This document shows, one piece after another, positions 18,597 to 26,467 of a DNA stretch of 64,000 bases. Every line of letters begins with the position of its first letter. Position 1 is the first letter of the stretch. This stretch comes from Actinomadura rudentiformis (lineage in GTDB: Bacteria > Actinomycetota > Actinomycetes > Streptosporangiales > Streptosporangiaceae): NCBI RefSeq assembly GCF_008923185.1, contig NZ_WBMT01000009.1, positions 186,001 through 250,000 of the forward strand, in the 5' to 3' direction. The notes beneath the pieces are model-generated. The model worked only from the letters and a program-made list of their open reading frames with translations, was not told the origin of the DNA and made no database searches. A program made the position numbers and the translations under genes.

Positions 18597-18618
18597 GACT
18601 GGACTTGCGAGTCCAGTC
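18597..18618. promoter_or_regulatory. TetR operator copy 2, perfect 9-bp inverted repeat
   Basis: GACTGGACT-TGCG-AGTCCAGTC is a perfect palindrome with a 4-base centre, 21 bases before the TetR start. With copy 1 it defines TGGACT-N4-AGTCYA as the likely binding motif. Confidence 0.78.
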
Positions 18619-18638
18619 GGGCCCGTATGATCGGGTGC

Positions 18639-19268
18639 ATGAGCGGAACGCGCGCCGCGCGCGGGCGAATCGACAAGAGGGCGGCGATCCTCGATGCCGC
18701 CTACACCGTCTTCGCCCGGGAGGGATACGCGCAGGCCGGAGTGGACGTCATCGCCGCAGAGGCGGGGGTCGCCAAGGCGACCGTCTACAACCACTTCGGC
18801 GACAAGGAGACGTTGCTGCGCGCGTCGTTCGACGCCGTCGCCGACGAGGCGCTGGCTCGCAACATGGCCGCCGTGGAACGCCTCTCCACGCAGGGCGACC
18901 TGCGCACGATGCTCGAAGAGGTCGGGTACGCCCTGATCCGTTGCTACTGCGACGAGCAGTCCTGGGCGCTGCGGCGCCTGCTGGCAGCCGAGCTCGCCCA
19001 GTTCCCCGACCTGCTGGACATCGTCCAGGGCCGCGTCGCGGACAAGGTCATGGAGTCGCTGGCCGACCGGCTGGCGCGACTCTGCCTGGCCGGGCGACTC
19101 CGGGCGGCAGATCCGCTCCTTGCGGCGGAGCACTTGGCGGGTCTGCTCCTGGGGTCGCTCGACCGGCGCAGCCGGTCCGGCACGCGGGAGATCCCGGACA
19201 TGGAGGCGCGGGAGATCGCGGCGGCGGGCGTCGACACGTTCCTGCGGGCGTTCGCCGCCGGGTCATGA
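18639..19268 (+). CDS. TetR-family regulator, divergent from the SDR gene
   Basis: This 209-residue TetR regulator has its helix-turn-helix at about 20-65 (GVDVIAAEAGVAKATVYNHF, then GDKETLL) and a TetR_C-type ligand domain after. ATG 18639 is preferred over the in-frame start 12 bases upstream. It shares a 114-base divergent promoter region with the SDR gene, and two near-identical palindromic operators lie there, the standard local autoregulatory layout. Its last six bases overlap the end of a small convergent gene. Confidence 0.93.
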   Translation: MSGTRAARGRIDKRAAILDAAYTVFAREGYAQAGVDVIAAEAGVAKATVYNHFGDKETLLRASFDAVADEALARNMAAVERLSTQGDLRTMLEEVGYALIRCYCDEQSWALRRLLAAELAQFPDLLDIVQGRVADKVMESLADRLARLCLAGRLRAADPLLAAEHLAGLLLGSLDRRSRSGTREIPDMEAREIAAAGVDTFLRAFAAGS

Positions 19269-19439
19269 CGATCGGCGGTTGAGGGCGGCCAGCTCGGCTT
19301 CGAGGGCCTCGATCCTGGCGGCCAGCTCAGCGATCGTGTCCGTGTCCGAGCAGGGGTCCAGCCAGTCATCGTGCTGGGGCCTGGTCGTCAGCCAGCGCAG
19401 GACGCGGCCCATCGCCGAATGGGGATTGCCTTCGTACAC
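19263..19439 (-). CDS. 58-residue coiled-coil protein, unknown function
   Basis: This small gene starts at GTG 19439 with a strong GGAGG five bases upstream and ends inside the TetR stop region. The product begins MYEGNPHSAMGRVLRWLTTR, continues PQHDDWLDPCSD, and ends in a regular heptad helix (IAELAARIEALEAELAALNR), an obvious short coiled coil suited to dimerisation. It is not recognised. The good ribosome site and the amphipathic periodicity make a chance frame unlikely. Confidence 0.65.
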   Translation of the reverse strand: MYEGNPHSAMGRVLRWLTTRPQHDDWLDPCSDTDTIAELAARIEALEAELAALNRRSS

Positions 19440-19519
19440 GTCGCCTCCGGTTCACGGGTTCGCCTCCCGCGCAGACTCGGAGGCGGCGTGTATCTATGCC
19501 GTTAACTCATGGCGTTCTT

Positions 19520-21178
19520 TCAGAGGGCGTCCGTCAGTTCGCCCAGCTTGTCGGTCAGCTGGAGGTTGTGGGAGTAGTCGACCGGGACCGTGATGACCGA
19601 GACGCCGTCATCGGCCAGGGCCTTCTGGAGGGTGGGGAGGAGGTCGGCGGCGGCCGTGACGCGGTAGCCCTTGGCGCCGAAGCTCTCCGCGTACTTGACG
19701 AAGTCGGGATTCGAGAACTTGATGTTGGAGTTGCGGCCCATCTCCAGGTCCATCTTCCACTCGATCAGGCCGTACGCGTCGTCCTCCCAGATGAGGACGG
19801 TGATCGGGATGTTCTCGCGGACGGCGGTCTCGAGCTCCTGGGAGTTCATGAGGAACGCGCCGTCGCCGGTGGCCGCCAGCACGCGCCGGTCGGGGTGGGC
19901 GAGCTTGGCGGCGAGCGCGCCGGGCACCGCGAAGCCCATCGACGAAAGGCCGTTGGACACCAGCAGGGTGTTGGGCTCGTACGTCGGGTACATGCGGGCC
20001 ATCCACATTTTGACCGCGCCTGTGTCGGCCAGAACGATGTCCTCGCGGCCCATGGCCTCGCGGATGTCGGCGACGATGCGGCGCGGTGAGAGCGGGTAGC
20101 CGTCCTCGGACCTGCCCTCGCGGAGCTCTCCGGCCATCAGGTCACGGATCTTGCGGCCCGTTCCATTGACGTCGAAGCGGCGGTGGACGGACTCGGCGAG
20201 AGCGCGGAGCGAGCGCGAGATGTCGCCCTGGATGCCCACCTCGACCGGGTAGTGGTCGTCGACCTCGGCCGGGAACTGGTGGATGTGGATGATCTTCTTG
20301 TCGACCTTGGGGTTGACCTTGACCGGATCGAACTCCTGCAGCTCGTAGCCGACCGCGATGATGACGTCGGCCTCGTCGAAGCCGAAGTTGACGTAGTCGT
20401 GGCGCATGAAGCCGACCGCGCCGAGCGCGTTGCGGTGGTCGTCGGGGAAGACGCCCTTGCCGTTGAACGTGGTGGCGACCGGGAGGCCGAGCTGCTCGGA
20501 GAAGTGGATGAGCGCCTGGCTCGCCCGGGCTCGGGTGGCGCCGTGACCGGCCAGCACGATGGGTTGCCTCGCCAGCGCGATGACGTCGGCGGCGCGGGCG
20601 ACCTGCGCGGGGGCGGGCTCCTGCGGGCGGACGACGTTGACCGGCAGCGGCTTGAGGTCACCGGCGACCTTGGCGGCCTCGACGTCCTCCGGGATCGCCA
20701 GGTAGACCGCGCCGGGACGCTCGGTCTGGGCGGTCTTGAACGCCTTGCGGACCATCTCCGGGAGCGCCTCGGCGGTCGGCGCCAGCTCGGACCACTTGGT
20801 GATCGGCCGGAAGAGGGACACCAGGTCGACGATCTGGTGCGACTCCTTGTAGATGCGGTCCAGCCCGACCTGGGCGGAGATGGCGACGACCGGGGTGCTG
20901 TTGGTGGTCGCGTCGGCGACGCCGAGCTGCAGATTGATCGCGCCGGGGCCGAGCGTCGCGGAGGCCACGCCCGCCTTGCCGGTGAGCCGGCCGTAGATCT
21001 CGGCCATGAACGCCGCGCCCTGCTCGTGGCGGACGAGGATGTAGCGGATCGAGGAGTCGTTGACGGCGTCGACGAAGTGGATGTTCTCCTCGCCGGGAAT
21101 CCCGAAGACGTACTCGACCCCCTCGGCTTCGAGTGCGCGAACGAGCAACCGGGCGGCGCCGACCTGCTGGCTGGACAT
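19520..21178 (-). CDS. Acetolactate-synthase-type thiamine diphosphate enzyme
   Basis: This 552-residue TPP enzyme is closest to the single-subunit acetolactate synthases (AlsS/IlvB-like, COG0028), which join two pyruvates to acetolactate. The catalytic Glu lies in RHEQGAAFMAEIYGR near residue 52, the central domain has HFSEQLGLPVATTFNGKG, and the TPP-Mg motif starts GDGAFLMNSQELETAV. GGAGAGGG precedes the ATG at 21178; the longer frame upstream is not used. No regulatory subunit gene is nearby. A divergent aldehyde dehydrogenase suggests an alternative: a 2-keto-acid decarboxylase-like role feeding an aldehyde to that enzyme. Confidence 0.87.
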   Translation of the reverse strand: MSSQQVGAARLLVRALEAEGVEYVFGIPGEENIHFVDAVNDSSIRYILVRHEQGAAFMAEIYGRLTGKAGVASATLGPGAINLQLGVADATTNSTPVVAISAQVGLDRIYKESHQIVDLVSLFRPITKWSELAPTAEALPEMVRKAFKTAQTERPGAVYLAIPEDVEAAKVAGDLKPLPVNVVRPQEPAPAQVARAADVIALARQPIVLAGHGATRARASQALIHFSEQLGLPVATTFNGKGVFPDDHRNALGAVGFMRHDYVNFGFDEADVIIAVGYELQEFDPVKVNPKVDKKIIHIHQFPAEVDDHYPVEVGIQGDISRSLRALAESVHRRFDVNGTGRKIRDLMAGELREGRSEDGYPLSPRRIVADIREAMGREDIVLADTGAVKMWMARMYPTYEPNTLLVSNGLSSMGFAVPGALAAKLAHPDRRVLAATGDGAFLMNSQELETAVRENIPITVLIWEDDAYGLIEWKMDLEMGRNSNIKFSNPDFVKYAESFGAKGYRVTAAADLLPTLQKALADDGVSVITVPVDYSHNLQLTDKLGELTDAL

Positions 21179-21393
21179 CGTGTGTCCCTCTCCAAGGAGC
21201 TCTTGTAGATCAAGTCTTGTGGACACCCGATGTAGCGCCCGGACGGCCTCGGACATTCCGGCACGCCGAGGTGGATCACACGGGGTCTTCCGCCCAGTGG
21301 AAGGACCGGTGGCCTGGCAGCGCCTTCGGGAGCACGATCGCGGGGGACCCGCAGCCACCCCGCCGGCTTCGCGGCGCACGCCGAGGAGGAACC

Positions 21394-22851
21394 ATGACGC
21401 TGCTCGACTCAGGCACCTGGACCGGGAAGATCTTCAACGGGGAGTGGACCGGCGCGGCGGACGGCGCGTACGACGTCGTCGAGCCGGCGACCGGCACCAC
21501 ACTCGGCAGGCTCGGCCGCGCCACGGCCTCGGACGTGGCGGCCGCGGCGACCCGGGCCGCGGCGGCGCAGCGCGACTGGGCCGCGCGGACGTACCAGGAA
21601 CGAGCCGCCGTCCTCCGCCGTGCCGGGCGCCTCTTCGAGGAACACGCCGAGGAGATCCAGGACTGGATCGTCCGCGAGGCGGGATCGATCCCGCCCAAGG
21701 CGCAGCTGGAGACGCGGTTCGCGGAGAACCTCTGTTACGAGGCGGCAGCCCTCGCCTCGCATCCGCAGGGCACGATCCTGCCGTCGGAGCAGCCCCGCTG
21801 GAGCCTGGCCCGGCGGCGTCCGGCCGGGGTGGTCACCGTGATCGCGCCGTTCAACGTTCCGCTGATCCTCTCGATGCGGTCGGTGGCACCGGCCCTCGCG
21901 CTCGGCAACGCGGTCCTGCTCAAGCCCGATCCCCGGACGGCCGTCTGCGGCGGGGTGGCGGTCGCGCGGATCTTCGAGGAGGCGGGCCTGCCCGCCGGGC
22001 TGTTGCACGTGCTGCCGGGCGGGGTGGAGGTGGGCGAGGCCGTCATCTCTGCACCGGAGGTACGGATCGTCTCGTTCACCGGATCCACCAGGGTGGGCCG
22101 CCGGATCGGCGAGACGTGCGGGCGGCTGCTCAAACGCGTCCATCTGGAGCTCGGCGGCAACAGCGCGCTCATCGTGCTCCCCGGCGCCGACGTCGCCAAG
22201 GCGGTGTCGGCCGGCGCGTGGGGCTCGTTCCTCCACCAGGGGCAGATCTGCATGACGACCGGCCGCCAGCTGGTGCACGAGAGCCTGCACGAGGAGTACG
22301 TGGCGGCGCTCGCCGACAAGGCCGACAAACTGCCGGTCGGCGACCCGGCCTGCAACCAGGTCGCGCTCGGCCCCATCATCGATCAGTCACAGCTCGCGCA
22401 GATCGACCGGCTCGTCTGCGACTCCGTCGCGGCCGGCGCGCGGCTCGCGGCGGGCGGCACGCACGACGGGCTGTTCTACCGGCCGACCGTCCTGGCGGAG
22501 GTCACGCCGGACATGCCCGCGTACGCCCAGGAGGTGTTCGGCCCGGTCGCACCCGTCATGCCGTTCCGCACGGTCGACGACGCGATCCAGCTGGCGGCGG
22601 ACAGCGAGTACGGCCTGTCGCTGGGGATCCTCGGCGACGTCGGCGAGGCGATGCGCATCGCGGACGCCGTGCCGACCGGCCTCGTGCACATCAACGACCA
22701 GACGGTGAACGACGAGCCGGTCGTGCCGTTCGGCGGGCTCGCCGCCTCGGGCAACGGAGCCCGGTTCGGCGGTCCGGACGCCAACCTCGAGGCGTTCACC
22801 GAGACCCAATGGGTCACGATGCGCGGTGAGATCGCCCCGTACCCCTTCTGA
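21394..22851 (+). CDS. Aldehyde dehydrogenase (benzaldehyde/vanillin dehydrogenase-like)
   Basis: This 485-residue NAD(P)-dependent aldehyde dehydrogenase has the catalytic Cys in GQICMTTGR at residue 286, the general-base Glu in LELGGNSALIV at 252 and the cofactor loop SFTGSTRVGRR near 225-235. Sequence features such as FNGEWTGAADG and INDQTVNDEPVVPFGG fit the benzaldehyde/vanillin dehydrogenase group. GAGGAGG lies just before the ATG. The 215-base region shared with the TPP enzyme gene holds the divergent promoters. Confidence 0.92.
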   Translation: MTLLDSGTWTGKIFNGEWTGAADGAYDVVEPATGTTLGRLGRATASDVAAAATRAAAAQRDWAARTYQERAAVLRRAGRLFEEHAEEIQDWIVREAGSIPPKAQLETRFAENLCYEAAALASHPQGTILPSEQPRWSLARRRPAGVVTVIAPFNVPLILSMRSVAPALALGNAVLLKPDPRTAVCGGVAVARIFEEAGLPAGLLHVLPGGVEVGEAVISAPEVRIVSFTGSTRVGRRIGETCGRLLKRVHLELGGNSALIVLPGADVAKAVSAGAWGSFLHQGQICMTTGRQLVHESLHEEYVAALADKADKLPVGDPACNQVALGPIIDQSQLAQIDRLVCDSVAAGARLAAGGTHDGLFYRPTVLAEVTPDMPAYAQEVFGPVAPVMPFRTVDDAIQLAADSEYGLSLGILGDVGEAMRIADAVPTGLVHINDQTVNDEPVVPFGGLAASGNGARFGGPDANLEAFTETQWVTMRGEIAPYPF

Positions 22852-22883
22852 CGCGCGGAAGGGATACGGGGGCGGTCTGTGGA

Positions 22884-23903
22884 TCAGGCGTGCACGAGGT
22901 CGCGGATCTCGCGCAGCGTGGGCTCGTCCCGGACGCCCGCGATGAGCAGTGTCGTGACCGGGCTGCCGCGCCACAGCTGCAGGCGTTCCTTGATGCGGCC
23001 GATCGGGCCGAGCAGCGAGATGGAGTCGGCGAGCTCGGTCGGCACGGCCTTGATCGCCTCGTCCCGCCGCCCGTCCAGGAAGAGCTCCTGGACGCGCTTG
23101 GCCTGCTCGGCGTAGCCGAGGCGGCCGATCAGGTCGAGGTGGAAGTTGCGGTCGCGCGCGCCCATCCCGCCGATGTAGAACGCGAGCGGGATCTTGGCGA
23201 ACTCCAGGGCGGAGTCGAGATCGTCGGTCACGATGGTGGTGACGGTCGCGGCGATCTCGAAGCCGTCCGGACGGCCCGCGAGCGACTCGCCGAAGAGCGT
23301 GTCGATCTGCTCGGGGTCCACGAACAGCGGCAGCCAGCCCTGGGTGTGCGCGGTGGCCAGCGCGATGTTCTTCGGCCCCTCGGCGCCCAGGTAGATGGGG
23401 ATCTCCGGCCGGAGGGGATGCACGATCGACTTGAGCGGCTTGCCGAGCCCCGCGCCGCCCGGGTAGGGCAGCGGATAGTGCGGGCCCTCGTTCGTCACGG
23501 GGCGCTCGCGGCGCCACACCTGCCGGACGATGTCGAGGTATTCGCGGGTGCGGGCGAGCGGCTTGGGGAACGGCACGCCGTACCACCCCTCCACCACCTG
23601 CGGCCCGGACGCGCCCAGCCCGAGGATCACCCGGCCGCCGGACAGGGCGTCGAGGGTCAGCGCGTGCATCGCGGTCGCGGCGGGGGTGCGGGCCGACATC
23701 TGCGCCACGGCGGTGCCCAGCTTGATCCTCGACGTCCGGGCGGCGTACCAGGTCAGCGGCGTGAAGGCATCCGAGCCGTACGCCTCCGCGGTGAAGACCG
23801 AGTCGTACCCGAGCCGTTCGGCCGCCAGCACGGTCTCGGTCTGGTCGTCGGGGTCGCGCTGCCAGTAGCCGACGTTGATGCCGAGCTTGAGTTCTGCGGT
23901 CAC
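22884..23903 (-). CDS. LLM-class F420-dependent oxidoreductase
   Basis: This 339-residue TIM-barrel protein belongs to the luciferase-like monooxygenase class and probably uses coenzyme F420. Typical blocks are LGINVGYWQRDPDDQTETVL at the start, LGTAVAQMSARTPAATAMHA and VILGLGASGPQVVEGWYG. The substrate is unknown. It starts at GTG 23903 with GGAGGG seven bases upstream. A 34-bp KstR-like palindrome lies directly before it, and an outer arm of that structure can pair with the ribosome-binding site. Confidence 0.9.
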   Translation of the reverse strand: MTAELKLGINVGYWQRDPDDQTETVLAAERLGYDSVFTAEAYGSDAFTPLTWYAARTSRIKLGTAVAQMSARTPAATAMHALTLDALSGGRVILGLGASGPQVVEGWYGVPFPKPLARTREYLDIVRQVWRRERPVTNEGPHYPLPYPGGAGLGKPLKSIVHPLRPEIPIYLGAEGPKNIALATAHTQGWLPLFVDPEQIDTLFGESLAGRPDGFEIAATVTTIVTDDLDSALEFAKIPLAFYIGGMGARDRNFHLDLIGRLGYAEQAKRVQELFLDGRRDEAIKAVPTELADSISLLGPIGRIKERLQLWRGSPVTTLLIAGVRDEPTLREIRDLVHA

Positions 23904-23930
23904 GGGTCACCCTCCGGAATCGGGAACGCA

Positions 23931-23964
23931 CCGGCGATACTAGAACACGTTCTAGTATCGCCGG
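23931..23964. promoter_or_regulatory. 34-bp near-perfect palindrome, KstR-like operator
   Basis: The arms CCGGCGATACTAGAAC and GTTCTAGTATCGCCGG are fully complementary (16 bp) around a 2-base AC centre. The core TAGAACACGTTCTA fits the KstR consensus TnnAACnnGTTnnA known from mycobacterial sterol/lipid catabolism. It lies 28 bases before the LLM oxidoreductase start, a good position for a repressor site. Confidence 0.8.
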
Positions 23965-24008
23965 AAGGGTGACCCGGACGAGCCGGGGGATGGGGCAGGG
24001 TGGTCGGG

Positions 24009-24203
24009 CTAGGAGATCGTGCGGACGAACGCGATCCATGCGGTGGCCGAGAGGACCAGCGCGGGACCCTCCGGGTCCTTGGAGTCGCGGACAGCCCGGC
24101 GGCCGCCGGACAGCGCGGCGATCTCGACACACTGGTCGCCGCTTCCGCTGTGAGAGGACTTGTGCCAGGTGGCATTGGCGAGTTCGGTGGACGCCTGGTT
24201 CAC
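24009..24203 (-). CDS. DUF397 protein
   Basis: This 64-residue protein has the DUF397 signature TWHKSSHSGSGDQCVEIAA followed by VRDSKDP and LSATAWIAFV. DUF397 proteins are abundant in differentiating actinomycetes and are nearly always encoded next to an XRE regulator of the DUF5753 type, as here. The gene overlaps that regulator's stop by four bases (ATGA). It is inferred to act with the regulator; the biochemical role is not established. Confidence 0.93.
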   Translation of the reverse strand: MNQASTELANATWHKSSHSGSGDQCVEIAALSGGRRAVRDSKDPEGPALVLSATAWIAFVRTIS

Positions 24204-25045
24204 GTGCTGCCGCTCCTTGCTGCCTCGTGGAGGAGGCGTGCGGACTCCTCCGGGGAGAGGGCCAGTGCGGTGACACGGTCGAACCTGGCCCTATGTTGGG
24301 CTATTGCCTCCGCGCTTTCGAGATAAACGTCACCCATAGTGCCCTCTACGTAGGCGATATCAGGGTCGGCGGGGTCCGGGAACGAAAGGATCGTGAAACG
24401 GCCGTCCAGCCCGGCGTGCTCGCCCGCGGCGCGCGGGAGCACCTGGATCGTCACCTGGGGGCGCCGGGCCGATTCGGCCAGCGATTCGAGCTGCGCCGTC
24501 ATGACGGTCCGCCCGCCGATCGCGCGGTAGAGGATCGCCTCGTCCAGGATGACGTCGAGGCGCGGCGCGCTGGCGCGGTCGAGGAGGGCCTGCCGCGCCT
24601 TGCGGGCGGCGATGCGGCGTTCGATCTCGGTACGGCTCGGGAGCATCCGGCCGGCGGTGATGACCGCGCGGGCGTAGTCCTCGGTCTGCAGGAGGCCGTG
24701 GACGAGCTGGGCGTCCCACGAGCAGATCTGGGACGCCTCGTCCTCCAGCGCCACGTAGCTGCCGGCGAAGACGTCCGCGTAGGCGGTCCACCAGCCGCGC
24801 TGGCCGGCCTCCTTGGCGAGGTTGATGTAGGCGTCTCGGTCGGGGCTGGGCACGCCGTACAGATCGAGGATGTCGGCGATGTCGCCGTGCCGTGGCCTGG
24901 TCTGCCCCGTTTCCAGCCGCGAGACCGTGGCCCGCGACCAGCCGAGCCGGTCGGCCACGTCCTGCAGGGTGAGTCCCTGCTCGTCCCGCATCCTGCGAAG
25001 CTCCCGTGCCAGCCGGCGGCCGCGCACCGTGGGCCGGTAGGTCAT
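24200..25045 (-). CDS. XRE-family regulator with DUF5753 domain (WhiJ-like)
   Basis: This 281-residue DNA-binding protein has an N-terminal helix-turn-helix (residues about 10-65; GLTLQDVADRLGWSRATVSR) and a DUF5753 C-terminal domain (about 95-265). The start MTYRPTVRGRRLARELRRMR at 25045 is preferred over an in-frame ATG 99 bases upstream. This architecture matches WhiJ-like regulators of Streptomyces, which work in sets with a DUF397 protein and an anti-sigma-like ATPase. All three are present here in the usual order, the ATPase gene being divergent. Confidence 0.93.
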   Translation of the reverse strand: MTYRPTVRGRRLARELRRMRDEQGLTLQDVADRLGWSRATVSRLETGQTRPRHGDIADILDLYGVPSPDRDAYINLAKEAGQRGWWTAYADVFAGSYVALEDEASQICSWDAQLVHGLLQTEDYARAVITAGRMLPSRTEIERRIAARKARQALLDRASAPRLDVILDEAILYRAIGGRTVMTAQLESLAESARRPQVTIQVLPRAAGEHAGLDGRFTILSFPDPADPDIAYVEGTMGDVYLESAEAIAQHRARFDRVTALALSPEESARLLHEAARSGST

Positions 25046-25233
25046 AAAGGTGAGAGTCCCGTATCCGGACGGTCCAGTACAACGTGATTGCGGAAGCCGG
25101 TAAGAGCAATCTTGTGAAGAGAGTTGCGGGGATGAGAATCTCACGCGACTCTGAAAACGTGACCGTTCGGGGACGGAAAGTAACGGAGCAGTACGTGGCC
25201 GCGCAAGACGGAACGTAACCGCGGGAGGAACCC

Positions 25234-25803
25234 GTGAAGGCTTCGCCTGAGTTCACGGACGAGGATACGGAGCTCCCAGGATGGGTCTGGGCGCTCCCAC
25301 GTGGCCCTGGATGTGCTGGATACGCCCGGTCGGTGCTGGCCGAAGCGCTCACCACCTTCGGGGTCGACCGGGGCATGGTCGGCGACGCCCAGCTGATGGT
25401 GAGCGAGCTGGTGACCAACGCGCACCAGCACGCTGCCGAATTCGGGCCGCATGAGCTCTGGCTCTATCTGGGTGAACGATCGGGTGCCCGGATCGCTACC
25501 ACCATGGCGTCCCCGCCGGCCGTGCGCGAGGTCCGCTGCGCCGTCTTCGACGGCCATGCCGACGCGCGCCTGCCCGGCTATTCATGGACGTCCGGCGACT
25601 GCGGCCGCGGCCTCAGCATCGTCCGGGAGCTCTCCGAGGGCCGCTGGGGGGTGCTCCACACCCTCTCCCGGCTGGGCCCGCAGGTCCCTGGCAAGGCGGT
25701 CTGGTTCGCGGTCCCCGTACCCGCCGCTGCCGCCACGTTCCTGAGCCCGTCGAGCCCGGCGCCCACGTCCGATGACGCCCCACCCGAGCCGGGCGTGGCC
25801 TGA
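25234..25803 (+). CDS. RsbW-like ATP-binding protein (HATPase_c_2)
   Basis: This 189-residue GHKL-ATPase domain protein is of the anti-sigma-factor/serine-kinase type. The N box is LMVSELVTNAHQHA near residues 47-60, and the G2-type loop is SGDCGRGLSIVRELSEGRWG near 118-137. A disordered Pro/Ser tail ends the protein. It is divergent from the XRE gene and completes the regulator/DUF397/ATPase set. In Streptomyces such sets modulate development and antibiotic production; the role here is inferred by context. Confidence 0.9.
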   Translation: MKASPEFTDEDTELPGWVWALPRGPGCAGYARSVLAEALTTFGVDRGMVGDAQLMVSELVTNAHQHAAEFGPHELWLYLGERSGARIATTMASPPAVREVRCAVFDGHADARLPGYSWTSGDCGRGLSIVRELSEGRWGVLHTLSRLGPQVPGKAVWFAVPVPAAAATFLSPSSPAPTSDDAPPEPGVA

Positions 25804-25828
25804 CTGGGCCTGGCGGACTCAGGCCTGC

Positions 25829-26458
25829 TCAGGTCTGTTCGACAGCGGGTGCGATGTCCCTGACGAGGACGAGCAGCGACCCGGCCAGCAGCGTGTGGAC
25901 CTGGGCGCGGCTGAGTGTCTTCTCCTGGAGCCACTGCCGGGTCGCCATCTCGGCCAGCCCGGAGTACGTGCGGAGGACGGCGCGCAAGGTGTCGGTCGGC
26001 TCGGGGACGTGGAGCACCGCGAGCATGCGCTCGACCGTGACGTCGCGCGTCTTGTTGACGATGCGCCGGAGCTCGGGGTCCTGGCCGAAGCCCTCCGCGT
26101 CGAGGGCGGCGAGCCAGGTGTCGGCGTTGGACTCGGCGGCGTCCAGGAACAGGTGGACGCACCGGTCGACCGTCTCCTCCAGCGGCAGCGCGGAGTCGGC
26201 GGGCGGGGCCTGCCCCGCGTAGTCGACCGTGAGCGCGCGCACGACCTCCAGGAAGAGCTCGCGCTTCGTGCCGAAGTAGTAGTGGATCAACCCGCGCTGG
26301 ACACCGGCCTCGCGCGCGATCGCCGCGGTGGAGACGTCGGCGTACGGCAGTTCCGTGAACATCCGGCGTGCCACACCGAGGATCTGGTCGCGCCGTTCAT
26401 CCCTGGGAAGCCGCTGATAACTCGCCCTGGAGGAACGGCGTGGAGACGGAGAGGGCAC
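25829..26458 (-). CDS. TetR-family regulator downstream of DUF2236 gene
   Basis: This 209-residue TetR regulator has its HTH at about 22-68 (RRDQILGVARRMFTELPYAD, then AAIAREAGVQRGLIHYYFGT). The basic, Ser/Arg-rich first 20 residues precede it. It begins nine bases after the DUF2236 oxygenase stop on the same strand, so the two form an operon that this protein probably autoregulates through the operator-like site upstream of the oxygenase. Confidence 0.92.
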   Translation of the reverse strand: MPSPSPRRSSRASYQRLPRDERRDQILGVARRMFTELPYADVSTAAIAREAGVQRGLIHYYFGTKRELFLEVVRALTVDYAGQAPPADSALPLEETVDRCVHLFLDAAESNADTWLAALDAEGFGQDPELRRIVNKTRDVTVERMLAVLHVPEPTDTLRAVLRTYSGLAEMATRQWLQEKTLSRAQVHTLLAGSLLVLVRDIAPAVEQT

Positions 26459-26467
26459 ACAGGCAGC

